DNA of 64,000 nt. It comes from Rhizobiaceae bacterium. Its GTDB lineage: Bacteria > Pseudomonadota > Alphaproteobacteria > Rhizobiales > Rhizobiaceae. The position numbers were made by a program, and so were the translations under genes. Shown here piece after piece: positions 17,342-26,765 of the stretch (position 1 is its first letter; each line of letters starts with the position of its first letter). Below the pieces are notes generated by a model. That model searched no databases and had not been told where the DNA came from. It saw only the letters and a program-made list of their open reading frames with translations. The stretch is taken from NCBI GenBank assembly GCA_023953835.1, contig JAMLJB010000002.1, positions 26,630-90,629 on the forward strand, written 5' to 3'.

Positions 17342-17420
17342 TTTCAGTCTCCTAACATTCTAGAGGTGGGAGGATCCCCATTGGAATAACCGGAGCGCGG
17401 CACCGGATCGATTTGACCCG

Positions 17421-18545
17421 TCACGGCTCCTTGGCCGGCAAACGCCAGCCGGACGCCCGATCGAACAGGTGAAGGCGCATGCTGCGAAATGCGACGCGGA
17501 CGCCCTGGCCCTGCTCAAGATGGACATGTGCGGGAACGCGCGCCGTGATCAGCGCATCCGCAACCAATAGCTGGACGATGCTCTCGTGACCGGTCGGCTC
17601 GATCAGCTTGACCGTCGCGGGGAAACCCTTGTCATCGAGGTAAATGTCCTCTGGCCTGATGCCGAGCTTGATGGCAAGTGGATCGCGGCTTTCGCGCTCA
17701 ACGTGACTTGCTTCGAGCGGGATCGTCAGCGGACCCAACCGGACTTCGGGCCCCTTGCCGGTCCAATGAAGATCCGCATCCAGCAATGTCATCGCGGGGG
17801 TGCCGATAAACTCGGCTACAAAGACATTTGCCGGGGCTTCATAGATTGTGGACGGCGTGGCGAATTGTTGAAGATTGCCCTTGTTCATGACGGCGATCCG
17901 CGTCGACATGGTCATCGCTTCAAGCTGGTCATGCGTGACATAGACCATGGTCTTGCCGATCTTGCGATGCAGCTCGATCAGTTCGGCCCGCATGTGTGCG
18001 CGAAGCTTGGCATCCAGATTTGAAAGCGGCTCGTCCAGCAGGAATATCGCCGGCTTGCGCACGAGCGCCCGACCAAGCGCAACGCGCTGCTGCTGGCCGC
18101 CGGAAAGCTGCCGCGGCTTGCGGTTTAGGTATTGTTCCAGTTGCAGAAGGCGCGCCACGGACTCGACCATCGCCGGTCGTTCCGCCTTCGGCACGCCCCG
18201 CTTCTTGAGCGGATAGGCAATATTGTCGGCGACGGTCATATGCGGATAGAGCGCATATGACTGGAACACCATTGCGATGTCGCGCTGTGCAGGCGCGACA
18301 TTCGTCACGTCCCTTTCGCCGAAATTGATCGATCCGCTGGTTGGAAATTCAAGCCCGGCGAGCATGCGAAGCGTTGTCGTCTTGCCGCAGCCGGAGGGTC
18401 CCAGCAGGCTGACGAACTCGCCCGGCTCGATCTTGAGATCCAGCTTGTTCACTGCAACGGCGCTGCCGAACTGCTTGTGCAATTTGTCGAGGGTAATTCC
18501 CCACGCCGATTGCTGGTCGTTCGTTGTTTCCAGGCCACGCTTCAT
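17421..18545 (-). CDS. CUT1-type ABC transporter ATP-binding protein (MalK/UgpC-like)
   Basis: 374-residue ATPase with an N-terminal NBD (Walker A GPSGCGKTTT, LSGGQQQR, LLDEPLSNLDAKLR) and C-terminal TOBE/MalK regulatory domain (GIRPEDIYL). ATG 18545 is chosen because it overlaps the permease TGA (TGATG) and the extra 38 residues of the longer frame read against the permease gene. Energises the MalF/MalG-type pair at 18545-20307. MalK-type ATPases can be shared between sugar importers. Confidence 0.92.
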   Translation of the reverse strand: MKRGLETTNDQQSAWGITLDKLHKQFGSAVAVNKLDLKIEPGEFVSLLGPSGCGKTTTLRMLAGLEFPTSGSINFGERDVTNVAPAQRDIAMVFQSYALYPHMTVADNIAYPLKKRGVPKAERPAMVESVARLLQLEQYLNRKPRQLSGGQQQRVALGRALVRKPAIFLLDEPLSNLDAKLRAHMRAELIELHRKIGKTMVYVTHDQLEAMTMSTRIAVMNKGNLQQFATPSTIYEAPANVFVAEFIGTPAMTLLDADLHWTGKGPEVRLGPLTIPLEASHVERESRDPLAIKLGIRPEDIYLDDKGFPATVKLIEPTGHESIVQLLVADALITARVPAHVHLEQGQGVRVAFRSMRLHLFDRASGWRLPAKEP

Positions 18546-19381
18546 CAGCCCTTGACTCCCGTTCCGGCAAATCCCCGCAACAGGAAGCCCTGCAGGAACA
18601 TGAAAATGATGATCAACGGCAGGCTCATCGCTACGGATGCCGCCATCAACAGGGACCATTCGATATTGAAGGATGTCACCAGCATGGAAATCACGCCGGT
18701 GGTTGCGGGGCGCGCCTCATCCGTGTTCACCAGAATGAGTGCGTAGAAATACTCGTTCCACGCCGCAATGAACGTGAACAGGGCCGTGGACACGATTCCC
18801 GGCAGTGTCTGCGGAAGCACGATGTCGAAGAAGGCGCCAAGGCGACTCGCGCCATCGACGAGGGCCGCCGACTCCAGGTCCTCCGGCATGCTCGCCATGA
18901 ACGAACGCAGAAGCCAGAGCGCATAGGGCAGCGCAAAGCTCACATATGCTATGACGAGACTGAAAAGCGAGTTTGCAACGCCGATCCTTACCATCATCAG
19001 GTAGAGCGGAAGCACGAGAACAACCGAAGGAAGAAGATATGTGAGCAGGACGAGGGTCGCTATCCGTTCACGACCCGGATATATGAATCGTGTAAGGCTG
19101 TATGCGCCAAGGACCGCGATTACGATCACGACGACTGTTGTCATCGTCGATAGAATAATGGAGTTTCGCATGTACTTCAGGAACGACGTCTGTTCGAACA
19201 GCGTCGCGTAGTGTTCGAAGGTGATCCTCGTCGGCCAGAAGCTCGGTGGAATCCGGAAGAGTTCGGTCTGCGGTTTTATCGACGTCAGGACCATCCAGAT
19301 GAATGGAAAGACGATGATGAGGATGATCGGCCAAACAATGAGGCTGATCAGGAATCGGCTGCGCGCGCTGTCCTCTCTCAT
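18545..19381 (-). CDS. CUT1-type carbohydrate ABC transporter permease (MalG-like)
   Basis: 278-residue BPD_transp_1 permease with six predicted helices and the EAA loop (LESAALVDGASRLGAFFDIVLPQTLPGI). The open frame extends much further upstream, but ATG 19381 overlaps the stop of the MalF-like gene as ATGA and gives the usual short N-terminus (MREDSARSRFL). Forms the inner-membrane channel with the 19378-20307 product. Confidence 0.9.
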   Translation of the reverse strand: MREDSARSRFLISLIVWPIILIIVFPFIWMVLTSIKPQTELFRIPPSFWPTRITFEHYATLFEQTSFLKYMRNSIILSTMTTVVVIVIAVLGAYSLTRFIYPGRERIATLVLLTYLLPSVVLVLPLYLMMVRIGVANSLFSLVIAYVSFALPYALWLLRSFMASMPEDLESAALVDGASRLGAFFDIVLPQTLPGIVSTALFTFIAAWNEYFYALILVNTDEARPATTGVISMLVTSFNIEWSLLMAASVAMSLPLIIIFMFLQGFLLRGFAGTGVKG

Positions 19382-20307
19382 GCGTCCTGCCCTCCCCTGC
19401 CCTGCGTCCGATAGAGGTAGAGGACCATGAAGATCAGCAGCACGACCAATATGCCGATCGCATAGGTCGATGCCTGGCCCATGGCGTTCATGCCGAAGGC
19501 CTGCTTGTAGACCAGAAGCGGCAATGTCTGCGTCGACGTGACCGGGCCGCCTCCGGTCAGGAGGTAGATCAGGTCGAACTCCTTGAAGTCCCAGATGGTG
19601 CGCAGGAGAATGATGACGACCAGCACATCCCAAAGCTGGGGCAGCGTGATGTCCCAGAAGCGTGACCACGCATTTGCGCCGTCGATCCGCGCCGCTTCAT
19701 AGAGTTCGGACGGAATGGTCTGGAGCCGTGCGAGCACCGCGATGACAACGAAGGGGAAATATTTCCACGTGCCGACGAGGACCACGCTGATCATTGCGTT
19801 CGGCATGGAGCCGATCCAGTCCAGCGGCATGTCGGACAAGCCGCTGGCAAGCAGGGCCCGGTTGAGAATTCCGTAGACGTCGTTGAACATCCACCGCCAG
19901 ATGAGGACGGCCACAACCGTCGAAACGAAATACGGGAACAGCACGAGGCTGCGCGCAAGCGACTGGAAATGGAATTTCAGGTTGAGCAGCAGGGCCATCA
20001 GGATGCCGACGACCACCTGGAGCGTCAGCGTGCTCACCGTCCAGACGATGGTTGTCCTCAATGAGGTCCAGAACTCGCTGGAGGACAGCATCCGGCGATA
20101 GTTTTCAAGACCGACCCATTCGCCTTGCAGGGTTGGCGTGTAGATTGAAAAGAAAGAGAGATAGACCGCGTAAACAAGCGGATAAACAATCACCAGCAGG
20201 AATGTCAGCAATGTCGGCAATATCAGCAACATGCCGAGCGCCGAGTATTGCCGGGACAAGGACCATCCCTTCGTCAAGCGCGCGGTCTCACCTGTCAAAG
20301 ACGGCAT
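19378..20307 (-). CDS. CUT1-type carbohydrate ABC transporter permease (MalF-like)
   Basis: 309-residue permease, six or more membrane segments, EAA loop (LYEAARIDGANAWSRFWDITLPQLWD). It follows the binding-protein gene after 89 bp that hold a long hairpin and is coupled to the MalG-like gene by ATGA. Member of the sugar-type importer of locus 2. Confidence 0.9.
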   Translation of the reverse strand: MPSLTGETARLTKGWSLSRQYSALGMLLILPTLLTFLLVIVYPLVYAVYLSFFSIYTPTLQGEWVGLENYRRMLSSSEFWTSLRTTIVWTVSTLTLQVVVGILMALLLNLKFHFQSLARSLVLFPYFVSTVVAVLIWRWMFNDVYGILNRALLASGLSDMPLDWIGSMPNAMISVVLVGTWKYFPFVVIAVLARLQTIPSELYEAARIDGANAWSRFWDITLPQLWDVLVVIILLRTIWDFKEFDLIYLLTGGGPVTSTQTLPLLVYKQAFGMNAMGQASTYAIGILVVLLIFMVLYLYRTQGRGGQDA

Positions 20308-20339
20308 GGAAAAGCCTCATTCGGGCACATCAAGGCATT

Positions 20340-20387
20340 CCCGGCGACTTGCGGCGGACAAATTCAGATCCGTCGCAAGTCACCGGG
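20340..20387 (-). terminator. Long stem-loop between binding-protein and permease genes
   Basis: Inverted repeat starting CCCGGCGACTTGCG (20340-20353) and matching CGCAAGTCACCGGG (20374-20387); including inner bases, roughly 17 of 20 positions pair around an AAATTCAG-containing loop. It sits exactly between SBP and MalF-like genes, the usual place for a stabilising or attenuating hairpin that gives excess binding protein. Confidence 0.6.
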
Positions 20388-20396
20388 AGATGATCG

Positions 20397-21749
20397 TCAG
20401 GACTTCATGATGGCTTCGAGTTTCTTGGCAGTGTCGCCGATCACGACCTTCTTGTCTTCTCCGTTCAGCGCCACGCGCTGCACCATCTCCGAAAGAACCT
20501 CACTGGAAATGATGTCGACGGATTTGGTGTTCGGCTTATGCTCAGGGCTTTCAAAGCCCATATTGTAGCCCTTTGCCGCGTTGACCGTCATCTGCTCCAC
20601 CTCGGCAGGATACCGCTTGATGATATCGTTCGACGTGTAAGCCGGGTTCTGGGCTATGGGCTCGAGCACAGGCAGGATGTGGCCGGGAGCCGCAAGCAGC
20701 TGCTTGATGTATCCTTCCGGCTCGAACAGGTAGGCGGCAAACTGCTTTGCCATTTCGAGATTCTTGGTGCCTTTCGGAATGAAAACGCTCGGGAAATCGT
20801 TGAGCGTTTTCTTCGGCACGTCCGCCGATATGGTCGGGTACTGAACGCAGGTGATCTTGTCGGCTATGTCGGGGTTCTGTGCGTTGACATTGGCCAGCAC
20901 GCGGCCCGCATAGTACCCGGTCGCCGTCGCACCGCTGACAAAAGCGGTGATCATTTCACCCCAGCTGTAGCCGGTCGCGCCCGGGGGGCACAATTCGCGC
21001 ATCGACGCGTAGAACTCGAGCGCATTCGCGGTTGCGTCGCTGTCGATCGCAACTTCGAGGTCGGGCGTGAAAAGCTGCCCGCCCGCGCCATGGATAAGGG
21101 TGGTGACGACAAAGGCCGTGGCGCTGTTTCTGGCAAATGGCAGCGGCGCGCCATAGATTCCGCCGCCCTGCATCTTCTTCGCGGCTTCACGCAATTCATC
21201 CCAGGTGTCCGGAATTTTGGCTATGGAAGCTTTTTCCATGAGATCCTTGCGGACCCAGAGGTTGTCCGACGCGGTATTGCCGATGCCGGTTCCCGTGAAG
21301 TGCCCATCGGCCGCTTCATACGTCTTGTTGGCGCCCGGGAAGAACTTCTCCGGTCCGATCGCCTTGATCACATCGTCAAACGGCTCGACAAGCCCCTGCG
21401 CGTAGTAGCTGGCGACAGAGAAGGAAGGAATATGGGTCACGAGGTCCGGAACCTGTCCGCTGGCAAAGGCCGCGGCCATCTGGGCCGGGTAAGCCTCGTC
21501 GGACGTCGGCTCGAACAGAACCTTGACACCGGGATGGGCTGCTTCAAATCCCGCGATCTGCAACTTGTAGGCCTCAAGCTGAGCCGGCGAGGATTGCGGC
21601 GACCACCAACGCAGCGTCGCTTCCTGCGCGCTGGCGTGTCGGCCAAAAGTCATTGTCGATAGTGCGGCAGCTGCGCCTCCTGCCGCAATGCCCTGAAGCG
21701 CGCCACGGCGCGTTATCGGAAAGATGGTCTTTATTTTTGACTTCTGCAT
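20397..21749 (-). CDS. CUT1-type ABC transporter substrate-binding protein (family 1)
   Basis: 450-residue SBP_bac_1 protein. The N-terminus has a twin-arginine-like signal (ITRRGALQG then a hydrophobic AAGGAAAALSTM stretch and cleavage near ASA), suggesting Tat export, uncommon for sugar binding proteins. LRWWSPQSS opens the mature lobe. ATG 21749 is chosen; the earlier residues of the open frame lie in the divergent promoter. First gene of the minus-strand run 21749-11259. Ligand unknown; family 1 proteins bind oligosaccharides, polyols, glycerol-3-phosphate or sugar conjugates. Confidence 0.88.
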   Translation of the reverse strand: MQKSKIKTIFPITRRGALQGIAAGGAAAALSTMTFGRHASAQEATLRWWSPQSSPAQLEAYKLQIAGFEAAHPGVKVLFEPTSDEAYPAQMAAAFASGQVPDLVTHIPSFSVASYYAQGLVEPFDDVIKAIGPEKFFPGANKTYEAADGHFTGTGIGNTASDNLWVRKDLMEKASIAKIPDTWDELREAAKKMQGGGIYGAPLPFARNSATAFVVTTLIHGAGGQLFTPDLEVAIDSDATANALEFYASMRELCPPGATGYSWGEMITAFVSGATATGYYAGRVLANVNAQNPDIADKITCVQYPTISADVPKKTLNDFPSVFIPKGTKNLEMAKQFAAYLFEPEGYIKQLLAAPGHILPVLEPIAQNPAYTSNDIIKRYPAEVEQMTVNAAKGYNMGFESPEHKPNTKSVDIISSEVLSEMVQRVALNGEDKKVVIGDTAKKLEAIMKS

Positions 21750-22084
21750 TGTCCTGTCCCTTCTGGTTAGGTCGAAACTATAGGCAATCCAATTTGTCTG
21801 ACTGTCGGCGCCCGTGCAGTCTCCCACCGCACGCAGGCGAGCGTCATGCAGCAACTTTCTCCTCGACTGGTATCACCTCCGCACCGCAACTGAAGATACC
21901 GCCAGAGCCTCGGTCTGGGTCCGATCCTTCAGGCGTTGGCATCGCTATCCCAAAAGAATAACGACAAATCCATCCTAGTCGATTGTCGGACGATCGTGCA
22001 AGCGCTATTGTGACATTTGAGAGTACGAATCTTCAGCGACCGCCACTCGCTGCAATCAATGGATGCACGTCAGGAGAAGACCGA
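21750..22084. promoter_or_regulatory. Divergent promoter region of locus 2 with FCD-GntR-like operator
   Basis: 335 bp without a gene between the binding-protein gene (minus) and aminotransferase gene (plus). It contains ATTGTC-G-GACGAT at 21982-21994, embedded in GTCGATTGTCGGAC, 91 bp before the aminotransferase start, and a degenerate copy TTTGTC-T-GACTGT at 21793-21805, 44 bp before the binding-protein start. The same block is found at 27657-27670 and 34866-34879. Likely controlled by the GntR protein at 25045-25767. Confidence 0.6.
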
Positions 22085-23500
22085 ATGTCAGCACTTCCGG
22101 GTTCAAATCTGTCGCTGGAGGAACTGGACCGGCAAACGCTGATGCATCCCTGCACCTCGATCATGCTGCATGAGCAGACGGGTCCGATCATCTATTCAGA
22201 CGCGTCCGGGGTCACCGTCAGGGGAGAGCACGGTCGCGAAATGATCGATTTCGGAGCCGGATTGTGGTGCGTCAATGTCGGGTATGGCCGCGAGCAGCTT
22301 GCGAACGCCGCAGCGCAAGCCATGCGGGATCTCAGCTATTTTCACCTGTTCGGATCGGCGTCGCACGAATCGGCAATCCATCTTGCCGACCAGTTGCTTT
22401 CACTTTTTCACGAAACCACCGGGGCGGGACATCTGACCAGGGCATTCTTCGGAACGTCGGGGTCGGACGCGAACGACACCGCATACAAGCTGGTCCGCTA
22501 TTACAACAACCTGCTTGGCCGCGAGAAGAAGAAGAAATTCATATCCCGGATCGGCGCCTATCACGGTGTCACCTATGCCGCTGCCGGGCTTACGGGAATA
22601 CCGCTCTATCATACGGCATTCGACCTGCCGCAAGACGGGGTGATCCACGCCGACTGTCCCCACTACTACCGCTTCAGCCGGCCGGGAGAGGACGAGGCCG
22701 CCTTTACGAACCGGCTGATCTCCAATCTCAAGGACATCATTTCGCGGGAAGGCGCCGATACGATTGCTGCCTTCATTGCCGAACCGGTCATGGGAACCGG
22801 CGGTGTCGTGCTTCCTCCCAAGGGCTATCTCAAGGCCGTTCAGGACATCCTGCGCGAGAATGACATCCTGTTCATTGTCGACGAAGTCATCACAGGATTT
22901 GGCCGGCTCGGCTCGTGGTTCGGTACCGGCCACTACGATCTGCAACCGGACATCGTGAGCCTCGCCAAGGGCGTGACCAGCGCTTATTTTCCGCTCTCGG
23001 CCAATCTGATTTCAGAGCGCGTCTGGGAGGTGTTCAGCGCGTCTTCCGCCAAGACGGGGCCTGTCATGCACGGCTTCACCTATTCGGGCCACCCGGTCGG
23101 CTGCGCGGTCGCGTTGGCCAATATCAGTCTTTTGAAGAGCGAAAGGCTGGTCGAGAACTCGGCGAAGATGGGTAGGCATTTCCACGCCCGTCTGACGGAG
23201 CGGCTGTCCGACAACCCCTATGTCGGAGACATTCGTGGTGAAGGATTGATGTTGGCCGTCGAGTTCGTGGCCGACAAGGCGACACGTCGCTTCTTCAGTG
23301 CGGGGACTTATCCCCACCGTGTCGTCGCGCGCAAGGCAATGGACGAAAATTTGCTCGTGCGACCATTGCCGTTCATTGACGTCACGTCCTTCTCGCCGCC
23401 ATTGTCAATCACGAGCGAAGAGATCGACGAAGGCGTGGAACGGTATGCGCGCGGCCTGGAGGCCGCCATGCCGACGCTGCGCGAACTCGCAAATCAATAG
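22085..23500 (+). CDS. Class III PLP aminotransferase (omega-amino acid/diamine type)
   Basis: 471-residue fold-type I aminotransferase of the SpuC/omega-amino-acid:pyruvate group. Seen: GLWCVNVGYGREQLA, GTSGSDANDTAYKLVRYY, YHGVTYAAAGLTG, FIAEPVMGTGGV, DEVITGFGRLG and the PLP lysine in LAKGVTSAY (about 299). ATG 22085 has AGGAG 8 nt upstream; the 34 extra residues from 21983 run through the operator and are rejected. It would transfer the terminal amino group of an omega-amino acid or diamine to pyruvate, producing a semialdehyde for the ALDH that follows 57 bp downstream. Confidence 0.88.
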   Translation: MSALPGSNLSLEELDRQTLMHPCTSIMLHEQTGPIIYSDASGVTVRGEHGREMIDFGAGLWCVNVGYGREQLANAAAQAMRDLSYFHLFGSASHESAIHLADQLLSLFHETTGAGHLTRAFFGTSGSDANDTAYKLVRYYNNLLGREKKKKFISRIGAYHGVTYAAAGLTGIPLYHTAFDLPQDGVIHADCPHYYRFSRPGEDEAAFTNRLISNLKDIISREGADTIAAFIAEPVMGTGGVVLPPKGYLKAVQDILRENDILFIVDEVITGFGRLGSWFGTGHYDLQPDIVSLAKGVTSAYFPLSANLISERVWEVFSASSAKTGPVMHGFTYSGHPVGCAVALANISLLKSERLVENSAKMGRHFHARLTERLSDNPYVGDIRGEGLMLAVEFVADKATRRFFSAGTYPHRVVARKAMDENLLVRPLPFIDVTSFSPPLSITSEEIDEGVERYARGLEAAMPTLRELANQ

Positions 23501-23557
23501 TCCGGCATCCCTTGAAAGCCGGCGGCCCTTGGTCATGAAAATGGAAGCCTTACAGCA

Positions 23558-24994
23558 ATGACGTATCAAGACACTTTACTCCACATTGGCGGTCGTTGGA
23601 GCGAGGGAAGCGGAGGCGGCAGGATCCCCGTTCTCAATCCCGCGACAGAGGAAACAATCGGATGGGTGGCAAAGGCCGAAAAAGCCGATCTTGAACAGGC
23701 CGTTGCAGCAGCCGTGAAAGGGTTTCAGGTCTGGCGCCGTGTATCGGCCTTCGAAAGAAGCAAGGTCATGCGCAAGGCCGCGGACATCATTCGGGAACGG
23801 ACCGAGGACATCGCGCGGGCGATGACCACCGAGCAGGGCAAGCCTCTGGCCCAGGCCAGACTCGAAACCCTGACCGCCGCAGACATGACGGAATGGTTTG
23901 CGGAGGAGGGCCGGCGCGTTTACGGACGCGTCATTCCGGCGCGGGCAGAAGGCATCTATCAGTTGTCGCTTCGAGAGCCGGTGGGGCCGGTAGCGGCATT
24001 TACCCCGTGGAACTTTCCCATAAGCCAGATCATCAAGAAGCTCGCCGCCGCATTGGCGGGCGGTTGCTCGATCATCATCAAGGCGGCCGAAGAGACGCCA
24101 GCAAGCGCTGCGGCACTGGTTCAGGCGTTCCTCGATGCCGGCATGCCGGACGGTGTGATCAACCTTGTCTTCGGAGCGCCCGCGGAAATTTCGGAGTACC
24201 TGATCACGCATCCCGACATCCGGAAAGTGTCATTCACCGGATCGACTGCGATTGGCAAGCAACTGGCGTCGCTTGCGGGCCTGCACATGAAGCGGGTCAC
24301 GATGGAACTGGGCGGCCACGCGCCCGCGATCGTGTTCGACGACGCGGACGTCGACAAGGCGGTGACCGTGCTTCTGGCCGCGAAATATCGCAACGCCGGT
24401 CAGGTTTGTATCGCGCCGACACGATTCATCGTTCAGGAAAACGTCTACGATCAGTTCGTTTCCACCTTTGTCGACAAGGCGGAGAAACTGAAGGTCGGCA
24501 ATGGCATGGATGAATCAACCGAGATGGGACCGCTTGCCCACGACCGACGGGTTGCAGCCATGGAGAGCCTGATCCAGGACGCGATAGCCAAAGGCGCGAA
24601 AGTCAGGACGGGCGGAGAGCGCTCCGGCAACAAGGGGTATTTTTTCAAGCCCACCGTCATCACCGACGCTTCGGTTGAAACAACGGCGATGAACCTCGAG
24701 CCTTTCGGGCCGATTGCGCTCATGTCGCGCTTCGACGGTCTGGAGGACGCCATTGGTGAAGCCAACAGACTTCCCTACGGTCTGGCTGCCTATGCCTTTA
24801 CGCGATCCGCGAAAACGTCGATCGACATTGCCAACGGGGTGGAGTCCGGGATGATCAGCATCAACCAGAACGGCCTTGCGCTGCCGGAAACGCCTTTTGC
24901 CGGCATCAAGGACTCAGGGTATGGCGCGGAAGGCGGCAGCGAGGGCATCGAAGCCTATGTGAATACGCGCTTCGTCTCGCAGTCAGGTGCGTAA
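23558..24994 (+). CDS. NAD(P)-dependent succinate/glutarate-semialdehyde-type aldehyde dehydrogenase
   Basis: 478-residue ALDH of the GabD/KGSADH group: FTPWNFPISQIIKK cofactor region, FTGSTAIGKQLA, catalytic Glu in ELGGHAP (about 248) and catalytic Cys in NAGQVCIAPTR (about 282). Co-directional with the aminotransferase, so the pair converts an amino group to aldehyde to carboxylate (for example 4-aminobutyrate to succinate or 5-aminovalerate to glutarate). It may equally oxidise 2-oxoglutarate semialdehyde produced by DapA-family dehydratases. Confidence 0.9.
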   Translation: MTYQDTLLHIGGRWSEGSGGGRIPVLNPATEETIGWVAKAEKADLEQAVAAAVKGFQVWRRVSAFERSKVMRKAADIIRERTEDIARAMTTEQGKPLAQARLETLTAADMTEWFAEEGRRVYGRVIPARAEGIYQLSLREPVGPVAAFTPWNFPISQIIKKLAAALAGGCSIIIKAAEETPASAAALVQAFLDAGMPDGVINLVFGAPAEISEYLITHPDIRKVSFTGSTAIGKQLASLAGLHMKRVTMELGGHAPAIVFDDADVDKAVTVLLAAKYRNAGQVCIAPTRFIVQENVYDQFVSTFVDKAEKLKVGNGMDESTEMGPLAHDRRVAAMESLIQDAIAKGAKVRTGGERSGNKGYFFKPTVITDASVETTAMNLEPFGPIALMSRFDGLEDAIGEANRLPYGLAAYAFTRSAKTSIDIANGVESGMISINQNGLALPETPFAGIKDSGYGAEGGSEGIEAYVNTRFVSQSGA

Positions 24995-25018
24995 GGAGGT
25001 TCGTTTCCGAAGCTCCTT
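24993..25018. terminator. Hairpin terminator between convergent ALDH and GntR genes
   Basis: AAGGAG...CTCCTT outer stem with inner TTCG/CGAA pairing and a TTTC loop (one G:G mismatch), starting within the ALDH stop codon region. It can serve both convergent genes. Confidence 0.55.
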
Positions 25019-25044
25019 GGGGGGCGGAACGCGGCAATTCGCGA

Positions 25045-25767
25045 TCACGCCCCGTGAAGGCGGAATGGGCCCGTTTCGAGCGACCTTTTCACCGCGATAA
25101 GCCCAAGCTCAAGATGTCGGTCGATCTCGGCCAGCATTTCGTCAAGGCTGTCGCCAATCGCAACCGCATAATAGCGTTCCGCTTCTTCCACAAAGTCCAG
25201 GCCGCGCACGGAAGCCTGGCTCATCACGAAGCTGAGGTGAATCTTCTGCGACAGTTGTTCCCAGACTTCGAGCAGCACGGTGTTGTTGGAAAACTCGTAG
25301 GGATAGCTGTGGAACCGTATCTCCGCCTTGATGGCCTCCACGTTGTCACCGGTTCGGATCGCCTTGACCAGCGTCTTGCAGCGATCGCCGAACTCCTTGC
25401 GGAACTGGGCATCACGACTCGACCAAAGCTGGGTGAATGCGTGACGTTCTATGGCCCCGCGGACAGAGAAGACCTCGCTCATCGTTCGATCGTCGAGGCT
25501 GACGACAAAGGCTCCGGCATAAGGCCTGTTCACAAGCAGGCCCTGATCGATCAATTCCCAGATCGCCTCGCGGATTGACCCCCGGCTCACACCGAAGCGA
25601 CTGGAAAGCTTCGCTTCGACAAGTTGCGTCCCCGGAGCAAGCTGGCCGCTCAGGATGAAATTGCGCAAGGTTTCGGCGACCTGGGCGCGCCGCGTCATCG
25701 GGAGCACGACGTCGAACTTGGGCAGAGGGTCGGGCTCTTCGTTTTCTTTTTCCTGGGTATAGCTCAT
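25045..25767 (-). CDS. GntR family transcriptional regulator, FCD (FadR) subfamily
   Basis: 240 residues: N-terminal winged helix-turn-helix (RAQVAETLRNFILSGQLAPG, SSRFGVSRGSIREAIWELIDQGLL, about 28-85) and C-terminal all-helical FCD ligand domain. One metal-binding feature of the domain appears as FHSYPYEFSNN; the canonical FHxxL is altered. Ligands for this subfamily are carboxylic acids. It stands alone inside locus 2, convergent with the aminotransferase-ALDH pair, and is the most plausible reader of the ATTGTCnGACAAT palindromes at 21982, 27654 and 34870. Confidence 0.88.
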   Translation of the reverse strand: MSYTQEKENEEPDPLPKFDVVLPMTRRAQVAETLRNFILSGQLAPGTQLVEAKLSSRFGVSRGSIREAIWELIDQGLLVNRPYAGAFVVSLDDRTMSEVFSVRGAIERHAFTQLWSSRDAQFRKEFGDRCKTLVKAIRTGDNVEAIKAEIRFHSYPYEFSNNTVLLEVWEQLSQKIHLSFVMSQASVRGLDFVEEAERYYAVAIGDSLDEMLAEIDRHLELGLIAVKRSLETGPFRLHGA

Positions 25768-25955
25768 AAACGTTGCTTTCCAGTCGCTATCGGTCTGCTT
25801 CGGCGTCTTGGTCGCGGAGACGCCGAAAGTCCGGACTCAAATTGCAAGGGATCTGTGGCCATATCTCACATTCGGCAGCGCACGCCAAGACCTTCGGACT
25901 GCGCAGATGCCTGATAAATTCCAATGATAACACCTGATTGACCGCGCATTTCCCT

Positions 25956-26723
25956 CTATCGAATGTAACTCGCACCATTGAAGTCAAGTGTTGCTCCCGA
26001 CAGATATCTCGCCTTGCCGGAAGCGAGAAAGACGACCAGATCGCCCAGCTCCTGCGGCTCTGCCCATTCGCCCATCGCCAATCCCTGGAATATCTTTTCC
26101 TTGCCGCCCTGGCTTTTCAAGAAAACTTCCGACATCTGGGTATGAACCAGCCCCGGTGCGATAGTGTAGGCAAAGATGTTCTCCCGCGCACAACTGTGCG
26201 CAATACTTTGCGTGAGCGATTTGACTGCGGCTTTCGACGCGCCATATGCGAGGGCTCCCGGATTGTGGGATCCGCGCTGTGCCGCCCAGCTCGACATGGA
26301 GACGATGATCCCCCCGCCATTTCCGCGAAAATGACGCACGGCATCGCGAAGCAGCCTGGCCGAAGCCAGAACATTGACCTGCAGGGTTTCGTTCCAAACC
26401 TCATCCCAGGTTTCGTCATCGGCGTCCACGCTTCCATTCTCAAGCATGATCGCGGCGTTGTTGACGAAGACGTCGACCTTGCCCTTCCAGTCGACCGACT
26501 GCCGCCACAAATCCTTCGCGGCCGACAGATCGTGAAGATCCGCCCTGACCAGCAATTTGCGTTCATCGGGAATGTCCCTGCCGGTTTCCACGGCCCCCGC
26601 TTCATCCGATGAATAGTGGATGATCACCGAACCGCCCGCGGCGCCCAGTCCCCGAGCGATTGCCGCGCCAATCCCCTTCGACGCTCCGGATACCAGTATA
26701 ACCTTGCCCTTCAGGTCTTCCAT
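25956..26723 (-). CDS. SDR family oxidoreductase, type A of module 2
   Basis: 255-residue SDR with SGASKGIG (12-19), NNAA, Ser144 region (SMSSW) and Y160-x3-K164. It is a close paralogue of the SDR at 10428-11198 (matching ASKAAVKS, LAMGEW and the GATLDFNGASYIR end), forming the conserved 'type A' partner of the HcnAB/DadA system. Transcribed after the type B SDR gene (42-bp gap), on the strand opposite to HcnAB/DadA. Confidence 0.85.
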   Translation of the reverse strand: MEDLKGKVILVSGASKGIGAAIARGLGAAGGSVIIHYSSDEAGAVETGRDIPDERKLLVRADLHDLSAAKDLWRQSVDWKGKVDVFVNNAAIMLENGSVDADDETWDEVWNETLQVNVLASARLLRDAVRHFRGNGGGIIVSMSSWAAQRGSHNPGALAYGASKAAVKSLTQSIAHSCARENIFAYTIAPGLVHTQMSEVFLKSQGGKEKIFQGLAMGEWAEPQELGDLVVFLASGKARYLSGATLDFNGASYIR

Positions 26724-26765
26724 ATCGGTCTCTATGTCTGCACTCGGTTGGATTGACGAACTTCG

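Noticed and set aside
20538..21662. 374-residue plus-strand open frame opposite the CUT1 binding protein
   Set aside because: Shadow of a well-supported binding-protein gene with signal peptide.
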